Source: an uncultured Ruminococcus sp. (GTDB lineage: Bacteria > Bacillota > Clostridia > Oscillospirales > Acutalibacteraceae). From it: 10,896 bases of DNA. Positions 5,974 through 10,896 of this stretch are shown here, piece by piece. The stretch covers positions 1 through 10,896 of the forward strand of contig CADBSZ010000213.1 of assembly GCA_902797525.1 (NCBI GenBank), given 5' to 3'. Both the position numbers and the translations under genes were made by a program. Under the pieces are notes generated by a model that saw nothing but the letters and a program-made list of their open reading frames with translations, was not told the origin of the DNA and searched no databases. Each line of letters opens with the position of its first letter. Position 1 is the stretch's first letter.

Positions 5974-6270
5974 TTATTCGTCTTCCTTCTTGATAATCAT
6001 GGAGCGGACTACATCTTCCGCAATTCTGAACTTACGGTCAAGCTCCGCGGGGAACTCGGCTGTGCACTCAAAATCAAAGAGAACATAATAGCCTTCGCTT
6101 TCCTTGTTGATGAGGTATGCGAGCTTTCTCTTGCCCCATTCATCAACGTTCTTCAAAGTGGCGTTCTGCTCGATGAGAGTCTTGAATCTTTCCACAACGG
6201 TCTGGACGTTTTCCTCGCCCTTCTTCAGGGAAACAATCATAACTGCCTCATAATTTGCTGTTACTGCCAT
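5974..6270 (-). CDS. rpsF: 30S ribosomal protein S6
   Basis: A 98-residue small-subunit protein that pairs with S18. The typical opening is MAVTANYEAVMIVSLKKGEE, followed by the family stretch WGKRKLAYLINKESEGYYVLFDFEC and the helix ELDRKFRIAEDVVRSMIIKKE. The ATG at 6270 is selected because AAGGAGG lies 9 bases upstream; in-frame ATGs further out (to 6327) would lie inside the leader hairpin. It is first in the rpsF-ssb-rpsR operon, so its promoter and leader control all three genes. The leader holds a structure that may bind the S6:S18 complex for feedback control. Confidence 0.96.
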   Translation of the reverse strand: MAVTANYEAVMIVSLKKGEENVQTVVERFKTLIEQNATLKNVDEWGKRKLAYLINKESEGYYVLFDFECTAEFPAELDRKFRIAEDVVRSMIIKKEDE

Positions 6271-6290
6271 TTCTTTGCACCTCCTTCTGG

Positions 6291-6332
6291 ACATTATGGC
6301 GGTTTTCACCGCAAGGATTTGTCGCATAATGC
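6291..6332 (-). promoter_or_regulatory. Candidate S6:S18-binding leader of rpsF
   Basis: In minus-strand RNA an outer stem CATTATG/CATAATG (7 bp; plus positions 6325-6331 and 6292-6298) encloses a 12-base one-sided bulge on the 5' side and then GCGGT-GAAA-ACCGC (6299-6312), a 5-bp stem with a GNRA loop stacked directly on the outer helix. It ends shortly before the SD. A bulged two-helix motif bound by S6:S18 is known in rpsF leaders of many bacteria; identity with that motif is an inference from position and shape. Confidence 0.6.
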
Positions 6333-6341
6333 AACAGATAT

Positions 6342-6369
6342 ATTATAGCACGAAAAATCTGTTTGTCAA
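6342..6369 (-). promoter_or_regulatory. Sigma-A promoter of rpsF-ssb-rpsR
   Basis: On the minus strand TTGACA (6364-6369), a 16-base spacer and TATAAT (6342-6347) with an extended TGC just before the -10. Both hexamers are perfect. Initiation would be near 6335, just outside the leader structure. Confidence 0.9.
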
Positions 6370-6371
6370 CC

Positions 6372-6388
6372 AATAATTCACAATTATT
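6372..6388. promoter_or_regulatory. AT-rich palindrome between divergent promoters
   Basis: AATAATT-CAC-AATTATT is a perfect 7-bp inverted repeat lying directly upstream of the rpsF -35 box; AATAATT occurs again at 6432-6438 in the spacer of the divergent promoter. It could be an operator for an unknown regulator, but an AT-rich palindrome can arise by chance. Confidence 0.3.
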
Positions 6389-6425
6389 TCTGTGATTTGA
6401 CAGGCATTCTCAGGGTTTTGACAGA

Positions 6426-6453
6426 TTGACAAATAATTGAAATCATATATAAT
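6426..6453 (+). promoter_or_regulatory. Sigma-A promoter of the exporter/LicD operon
   Basis: TTGACA (6426-6431), a 16-base spacer and TATAAT (6448-6453), both perfect. Initiation would be about 6460. Two more TTGACA hexamers lie upstream at 6397-6402 and 6418-6423, neither with a matching -10. Confidence 0.88.
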
Positions 6454-6501
6454 GTATATAGTAGTATGGCGCAGTACGCCGTAGTAAAAGGATGTGTTTT
6501 T

Positions 6502-7344
6502 TTGTTTACCTCAATTCTCAAGGAGCACAAGGGCTTTGGCAAACAGATTTTTTTGCTCGCCAAAAACGAATTGATCAAAACCTACAAGGGCGCGGTTATC
6601 GGCCCGCTGTGGGCGGTTGTGAAGCCTGCGTTCACCGTTTTTGTTTACTGGTTCGCGTTTTCAATCGGTATCAAAGCGCTGCGCGCGGTGCATGTAAACC
6701 TCGGTGACCCCAAAAATTTGTTCACCATCAACTTCTTCACCTTTATGTTTGTGGGAATCATTCCGTGGTTCTTCATCCAGGACAGCATTGTGCAGGGCGC
6801 CAAAACGCTGCGCACCAACCGCCAGTTCATTACAAAAGTAAAGTTCCCGGTTTCCACCATCCTCACCTACACGGGACTTTCGCGGTTGTATGTTCACCTG
6901 TTTTTGTGCATTATCATGTACGCCTACATCATCTTTTTCCGCGTTTCAAACGGCATGGCGCCGTTCAGCTGGTATGACCTGCAATTTTTCTTCTATTGTC
7001 CCCTGCTGTTCTTCTTCTTTTTGGCGCTTTCGTGGTCAACCGCGCCGATGTCGGCGTTTTCAAAGGACTTTGAAAGCCTGATTGTGTCCGTCATGTCGGG
7101 CGTGTTCTGGCTGTCGGGCATTATGTACGACTCCTACGGCTTTACCGGCGGACTGAAGTGGGCGATGCTGTTTAATCCGATTAACTTCTTTGCCAACGGC
7201 TACCGCAACTGCTTTTTGTACGGACGCGGTTTTTGGGAGTATAAAACCGAGCTGGTGGTCTTTGCGGCGGAGTTTCTCGCGGTGACGCTTTTAGGAATTT
7301 TCAACTACAACCGTCTCAGGAAAAAGCTTCCTGACGTGCTTTAA
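6502..7344 (+). CDS. ABC-2 type permease for surface polysaccharide/teichoic acid export
   Basis: A 280-residue integral membrane protein of the TagG/Wzm (ABC2_membrane) family, the channel half of an exporter for lipid-linked cell-surface polymers. It opens MFTSILKEHKGFGKQIFLL, followed by LAKNELIKTYKGAVIGPLWA, the usual amphipathic segment before the first helix. Hydrophobic stretches lie near residues 36-57, 75-96, 122-146, 160-182, 188-210 and 240-265, giving six membrane segments. I choose the TTG at 6502, with AAAGGA about 9 bases upstream. The in-frame ATG at 6466 has no SD and lies only about 6 bases after the expected transcription start. The gene sits 10 bases before its ATPase partner. 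The exact polymer cannot be read from the permease. Confidence 0.88.
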   Translation: MFTSILKEHKGFGKQIFLLAKNELIKTYKGAVIGPLWAVVKPAFTVFVYWFAFSIGIKALRAVHVNLGDPKNLFTINFFTFMFVGIIPWFFIQDSIVQGAKTLRTNRQFITKVKFPVSTILTYTGLSRLYVHLFLCIIMYAYIIFFRVSNGMAPFSWYDLQFFFYCPLLFFFFLALSWSTAPMSAFSKDFESLIVSVMSGVFWLSGIMYDSYGFTGGLKWAMLFNPINFFANGYRNCFLYGRGFWEYKTELVVFAAEFLAVTLLGIFNYNRLRKKLPDVL

Positions 7345-7354
7345 GGAGGCGCCT

Positions 7355-8110
7355 ATGTCTAATCCGATTATTACCTTCAAACACGTCAGCAAAACCTATA
7401 TTCTCTACAAAAACGACCAGGCGCGTTTTAAGGCGCTGTTCTTCAAGCCCCGCAATCCCAAAACCAACAAGGCGCTCAACGACGTTTCGTTTGAGATTAG
7501 GCGCGGTGAGTCCGTGGGCATTGTGGGCGACAACGGCGCCGGCAAGTCCACCCTGCTAAAGATGATTACGGGCGTTGCCTTTCCCGATGAGGGCGAAATC
7601 ATTGTTGACGGCAAGGTTGCCGCGCTGCTGGAGCTGACGGCAGGCTTTTCGCTTGAAATGACCGGCAGAGAGAACATTTACCTCAAGGGTTATATCCTCG
7701 GACTTGAGGATGACTACATCAAGGAAATCGAGGAAAAAATCATCGAATTTGCGGAGCTCGGCGACTACATCGACCAGCCGGTGCGCACCTACTCGAGCGG
7801 TATGAAAATGCGCCTCGGCTTTGCGATTAACGTCAACATCGAGCCTGACGTGCTGGTGGTTGACGAGGCCCTGGCGGTCGGCGACGCGAGCTTTAAGAAA
7901 AAATGTAAGGATAAAATCAAGGATATCATCTCGGCAGGCACAACGGTGCTCTACGTCAGCCACAGCGCGGATTCCGTTAAGGAAATCTGTCCGCGCGCCA
8001 TTTACCTGAGAAAAGGCACCGTTATTTTTGACGGTCCCACCGAGGAAACCCTGCAGGTTTATCACGATTACAAGGAAGAACAAAAGAAAAAGAAAGCGGC
8101 AAAAAAATAA
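7355..8110 (+). CDS. ABC transporter ATPase of the TagH/Wzt type
   Basis: A 251-residue ATP-binding subunit that powers the neighbouring permease at the inner face of the membrane. Motifs are Walker A GDNGAGKST (58-66), the family stretch LLELTAGFSLEMTGRENIYLKG (about 91-112) typical of polysaccharide exporters, signature YSSGMKMRL (146-154), Walker B VLVVDEA (166-172) and the switch His in VSHS (H203). It ends in a short Lys-rich tail, without the C-terminal carbohydrate-binding domain of long Wzt proteins, so recognition of a capped polymer end is not expected from this subunit. AAGGAGG lies before the ATG, and spacing to the permease is 10 bases, indicating one operon. Confidence 0.93.
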   Translation: MSNPIITFKHVSKTYILYKNDQARFKALFFKPRNPKTNKALNDVSFEIRRGESVGIVGDNGAGKSTLLKMITGVAFPDEGEIIVDGKVAALLELTAGFSLEMTGRENIYLKGYILGLEDDYIKEIEEKIIEFAELGDYIDQPVRTYSSGMKMRLGFAINVNIEPDVLVVDEALAVGDASFKKKCKDKIKDIISAGTTVLYVSHSADSVKEICPRAIYLRKGTVIFDGPTEETLQVYHDYKEEQKKKKAAKK

Positions 8111-8127
8111 CCGCGATTTTCAAAACA

Positions 8128-9969
8128 ATGCTGAAAGACAGATTAAATGAATTTGAAGCCGACTGGGCGGCGATGCCGCAGGTCGAAAAGGAAAAACTCG
8201 AAAAACTGAATCACAAAACCATTCTCGTCAGCGGACAAGCTCTTGCCCGCTGTCTTTGCTATGCGCTGGTTTATCAGTCGGAATCCCGCGGCAGAGGTAT
8301 CCGCGTAATTTATGCCGGCGACGCGTCGGATTTTTATGAGGAATGCCAAAACAGCGAATGGTTTTCTGCGGCTGATTTTAATTCTTTAAATGAATTAAGC
8401 AAGGTTGATGTGCTGATTCACACGGGCTTTTGCTGTGAAACAAGCAACCGTTTTTCAAAGGATTTTGCCGAACAAATCGCCCGGGTGCACTCTCTTGCCG
8501 CAGTTGCCGGGCGCACCAAGGCGCAGGTGGTTCTGCTCAGCGACAGCCGCGTTTACGGCAGCGGCAAGCCCAACCGCGTATACGCCGAAAACGAGTACGC
8601 GCCGCTTGACAACACCGATGTGACGATGCAGGACAACCAACTGCTGCGCACGATGGAAGGCCTGTGGCGCTGCGAACAGAAGGAACAGGACTTCTCCCTC
8701 ACCGTACTGCGCACGGGCATTGTGCTCGGCGCGAAAAGCGGCCTGCGCACTTTTTTGGACAGCGCCTTGAACGCCGTGGCAAACGGCAAAGCATGTACGC
8801 TGACAAACGGCAAAAGACTGAGCTTTGTATACATCACCGACGTATTCCGCACGATTATTTTTGCACTGACAGAGCTGAAGCCAAACGAAACCTATAACAC
8901 GGCAGGTCTGAACAGCACTGCATCGGCCGGCATGATTGCGGCGATTCTGCACGACGTATACGGCGACAAAGCGCAAATCACGCTGACCGACGGCGCGGAT
9001 GAAAACGCCTGCGCCGTCAGCACCGGCAAGCTGGAGGCAAACGGCTGCACGCCTGCCGTCAAGCTGGAAACCGCCTTGGAGCTATGCGTGCTGAGCTATG
9101 CGCCGGATACCAAGGACATGCAGCTGCCCAATACGCACGACGGCAGGCTGGACGCGATTCAAAAAATGCAGCTTGCCTATTTGCTTGAGGTGGACAGAAT
9201 ATGCCGCAAGTACAACATCAAATATTTTCTCGGCGGCGGCACGCTGCTCGGCGCAATTCGTCACGGCGGCTTTATTCCGTGGGACGACGACTCCGACATT
9301 ATGATGCTGCGCGAGGACTATGACAAATTCGCAAAAATCGCGCAGAGCGAGCTGCCGGCAGGCATGACCTTTCAATCCGGCAAAACCGACAAAAACTGCT
9401 TTTATGAGTTTAACAAGCTGCGCGTGGAAAATACCTTTTTTGCCACCGAGCTGGCGCGCAATCATAAGGACATTAACATCGGCATCGCCTTTGACATTTT
9501 TTGCCACGACAAAACCGCCAATTCGCGTTTCGGTCAAAAGCTGCACCTTGCGCTGACGGTATTTACGCGCGCGCTGGTGCTCAACAAATGGAACCACCGC
9601 AAGGTGGATAACGGCAGCCGGCTGCAGTCGGCAGTAACGAACTTTTTTGTCAGGCTGTTTCCGCTTCGGTTCAGCTACTTTTTGATGAATCACACGATAA
9701 GTTTCTTTAAAAGAAAAAAGAATGCCCGATACCTGTATGACGGCATGGGCAGAAATGTGTATAACGGCAGCTTTGACGCGTCCGTTTTGGACGAAGTGAT
9801 TTACAAAGATTTCGAGGGCTATCCCCTGCCCGTTCCGAAGCGGTATGACGAATACCTCACCTTTTTGTACGGCGATTACATGGAGCTGGCGCCGCTGAGT
9901 ACGCGCTTAGGCTGTCACGAGATTTTGCAGTGCGATATCGGAAAATTTGATTTGTTGAATGAAGAATAA
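8128..9969 (+). CDS. Fusion of an SDR/epimerase-like domain with a LicD phosphotransferase domain
   Basis: A 613-residue, two-part protein. Residues about 28-325 look like an NAD-dependent epimerase/dehydratase (extended SDR) fold: KTILVSG (30-36), VLIHTG (95-100), VVLLSDSRVYGSG (134-146), LTVLRTGIVLG (191-201) and FVYITDVFRTI (233-243). The NAD-binding glycine motif is reduced to SGQALA, and the catalytic YxxxK appears as NQLLR (170-174), so this half is probably inactive or changed. Residues about 335-600 form a LicD domain: LLEVDRICRKYNIKYFL, GGGTLLGAIRHGGFIPWDDDSDI (369-391) with the acidic metal cluster. LicD proteins transfer phosphorylcholine or related polyol phosphates to surface glycans. 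No clear SD precedes the ATG, 17 bases after the ATPase stop. It is the third gene of the export operon and probably decorates the exported polymer; the donor group is unknown. Confidence 0.88.
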   Translation: MLKDRLNEFEADWAAMPQVEKEKLEKLNHKTILVSGQALARCLCYALVYQSESRGRGIRVIYAGDASDFYEECQNSEWFSAADFNSLNELSKVDVLIHTGFCCETSNRFSKDFAEQIARVHSLAAVAGRTKAQVVLLSDSRVYGSGKPNRVYAENEYAPLDNTDVTMQDNQLLRTMEGLWRCEQKEQDFSLTVLRTGIVLGAKSGLRTFLDSALNAVANGKACTLTNGKRLSFVYITDVFRTIIFALTELKPNETYNTAGLNSTASAGMIAAILHDVYGDKAQITLTDGADENACAVSTGKLEANGCTPAVKLETALELCVLSYAPDTKDMQLPNTHDGRLDAIQKMQLAYLLEVDRICRKYNIKYFLGGGTLLGAIRHGGFIPWDDDSDIMMLREDYDKFAKIAQSELPAGMTFQSGKTDKNCFYEFNKLRVENTFFATELARNHKDINIGIAFDIFCHDKTANSRFGQKLHLALTVFTRALVLNKWNHRKVDNGSRLQSAVTNFFVRLFPLRFSYFLMNHTISFFKRKKNARYLYDGMGRNVYNGSFDASVLDEVIYKDFEGYPLPVPKRYDEYLTFLYGDYMELAPLSTRLGCHEILQCDIGKFDLLNEE

Positions 9970-9974
9970 AAAGC

Positions 9975-10042
9975 GGTCGGGCGGATAACGTTGCTTCAAA
10001 GCAACGCTGTCTGCCCGACCTTCTTTTTCTGTTTTTATTTTT
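9975..10042. terminator. Long terminator between convergent genes
   Basis: GGTCGGGC (9975-9982) pairs with GCCCGACC (10013-10020); a short wobble-containing helix follows, and inside it CGTTGCT/AGCAACG with a TCAA loop. The T-rich run at 10021-10042 (TTCTTTTTCT and on) serves the plus strand. It ends the exporter/LicD operon; A-runs at 9967-9972 are short, so termination of the minus-strand gene ending at 10035 is less sure. Confidence 0.88.
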
Positions 10043-10586
10043 TCATTGACATGCCGAGCTTCACTTTCGTCATGCTGTGGTTCACCGCCGGAAGGAATTT
10101 TTCGAGAATATCCTTTGTTTTGATTTTTAAACTCGAAGTGTTCACACACGGATGACAGCCAACGAACTCGTCCGCGAGCAAATCCTCGTCGATGAGCAGA
10201 CGGACGTTGTTGTCCTTGTCGTTCATCAAGCCCATTACGCTGACCGCTCCGGGACGGATGTCCAGATATGCGAGCATGGCGTTCTCGTCGGCAAAGCTGA
10301 GCCGCGCGGAGTTGATTTGCGCGGAAAGCTCCTTGGTCTTAAAGGGCTTGTCGGCAGGCATCATCAGCAGGTAGAACTGTGTTTTTTGGCGGTTGCACAA
10401 AAACAAATTCTTGCAAATCGCCGCGCCGAGCACCTCGTCAATTGTTTTGCATACCTCCATGGTTTCGGCAGGCGCGTGGTCAACGCGCCGATAGCCGATT
10501 TGCAGGGAATCGAGCAGGTCGTATACACGGATTTCGCGGTCTTGGCGGTTGTCGGCTGCGGAAGGCCTGCCGCTATATAATTCCAT
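10035..10586 (-). CDS. Prolyl-tRNA editing protein, ProXp-ala/YbaK-like
   Basis: A 183-residue protein of the YbaK/ProX editing-domain superfamily that removes wrongly attached amino acids from tRNA in trans; the ProXp-ala type clears Ala from tRNA(Pro). It shows the family elements RVDHAPAETMEVC (about 34-46), AICKNLFLCNR (56-66) with the likely catalytic Lys59, a SARLSFAD helix start, RPGAVSVMGLMND (111-123) and FVGCHPCVNTSSLKI (141-155). ProXp-ala and the PrdX proteins of proline-reducing clostridia are alike; with no proline reductase genes here, editing is the more likely role. AAGGAG eleven bases before the ATG at 10586 supports the start. It follows the GGGtGRT gene on the same strand, but a terminator lies between them, and no clear promoter of its own is visible in the short gap. 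Confidence 0.88.
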   Translation of the reverse strand: MELYSGRPSAADNRQDREIRVYDLLDSLQIGYRRVDHAPAETMEVCKTIDEVLGAAICKNLFLCNRQKTQFYLLMMPADKPFKTKELSAQINSARLSFADENAMLAYLDIRPGAVSVMGLMNDKDNNVRLLIDEDLLADEFVGCHPCVNTSSLKIKTKDILEKFLPAVNHSMTKVKLGMSMKK

Positions 10587-10623
10587 AATCGAATGATCTC
10601 CTTTGAGGTTTATTTCGCTTCAC

Positions 10624-10656
10624 AAAAAATCACCGACGAAAGCCGCCGGTGATTTT
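10624..10656 (-). terminator. Terminator of the GGGtGRT gene
   Basis: In minus-strand RNA AAAATCACCG (plus 10647-10656) pairs with CGGTGATTTT (plus 10626-10635), and the stem extends inward by three pairs including one G-U. It is followed by a run of T (plus 10624-10629) and starts 17 bases past the stop at 10674. Confidence 0.88.
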
Positions 10657-10673
10657 ATTATCTGTTAAGCTGA

Positions 10674-10896
10674 TTATGCCTTGAGGCTGTTCTGAACAGC
10701 AACCGCAACGGCAACGGTAGCGCCAACCATGGGGTTGTTGCCCATGCCGAGGAAGCCCATCATCTCAACGTGCGCCGGAACGGAAGAAGAACCTGCGAAC
10801 TGAGCGTCAGAGTGCATACGGCCCATGGTGTCGGTCATGCCGTAGGAAGCAGGACCTGCCGCCATGTTGTCGGGATGCAGGGTTCTGCCGGTGCCG
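10674..10896 (-). CDS. GGGtGRT family protein, C-terminal part (runs off the window)
   Basis: The last 73 codons of a minus-strand gene that continues beyond the right edge. The visible part begins GTGRTLHPDN, which holds most of the conserved motif that names the family, followed by MAAGPASYGMTDTMGRMHSD, VPAHVEMMGFLGMGNNPMVG and the end AVAVQNSLKA. The family is common in anaerobic Firmicutes and its members are usually several hundred residues long; its biochemical role is not established to my knowledge. The many Gly, Met and small residues suggest a compact soluble domain. The stop at 10674 is followed by a strong terminator. Recognition rests on the motif, without comparison to a database. 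Confidence 0.82.
   Translation of the reverse strand, partial: GTGRTLHPDNMAAGPASYGMTDTMGRMHSDAQFAGSSSVPAHVEMMGFLGMGNNPMVGATVAVAVAVQNSLKA

Noticed and set aside
6271..6327. Longer N-terminus for ribosomal protein S6
   Set aside because: The extension lies in the leader hairpin, lacks an SD, and the family start fits the ATG at 6270, which has AAGGAGG.
9082..9693. A 203-codon minus-strand frame opposite the LicD domain
   Set aside because: It is antisense to the conserved LicD core, with no SD and no recognisable domain.
1..10896. tRNA, rRNA, transposase or phage genes
   Set aside because: I saw no cloverleaf, ribosomal RNA sequence, transposase or phage structural motif on either strand.

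Overview
The window looks like chromosomal DNA of a Gram-positive anaerobe of the class Clostridia, most likely near the Oscillospiraceae/Ruminococcaceae. The basis is the rpsF-ssb-rpsR operon, strong AGGAGG-type ribosome binding sites, a CsoR-type copper regulator, a sporulation-type (SpoIIQ-like) M23 peptidase, a TagGH-like exporter and a GGGtGRT family protein. This placement is inferred from gene content; there is no 16S rRNA gene here.

Layout. 1-251: no gene; three back-to-back perfect hairpins (7-84), then an AT-rich leader with an extended -10 promoter. 252-881 (+): cytidylate kinase-like P-loop protein. 882-1216: no long gene; it holds a 23-codon ORF (935-1006) whose Shine-Dalgarno (SD) lies in a hairpin, a degenerate dispersed repeat (1011-1096) and a terminator hairpin. 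1217-1981 (-): membrane-anchored M23 peptidase, SD in a terminator-like stem. 2066-4886 (-): csoR-copA copper operon, read from a consensus sigma-A promoter with a palindromic operator filling its spacer; copA carries a fused C-terminal CopZ-like domain preceded by its own internal SD. 4965-5027: second copy of the dispersed repeat. 5126-6270 (-): rpsF-ssb-rpsR with promoter, a candidate S6:S18 leader structure and a strong terminator. 6370-6460: divergent control region. 6502-9969 (+): three-gene surface-glycopolymer locus (ABC-2 permease, ATPase, SDR-like/LicD fusion). 9975-10042: terminator between converging genes. 10035-10586 (-): ProXp-ala-like tRNA editing protein. 10674-10896 (-): C-terminal part of a GGGtGRT protein running off the edge.

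How the genes work together. CsoR probably represses its own operon until Cu(I) binds; CopA then exports copper, with metal-binding domains at both ends and possibly a free chaperone made from the same mRNA. The exporter pair and the LicD fusion probably build, decorate and export a teichoic-acid-like or phosphorylcholine/polyol-phosphate polymer. The most unusual items are the LicD fusion with a degenerate dehydrogenase-like half, the copA/copZ gene-in-gene arrangement, the two SD-sequestering hairpins and the dispersed repeat family.
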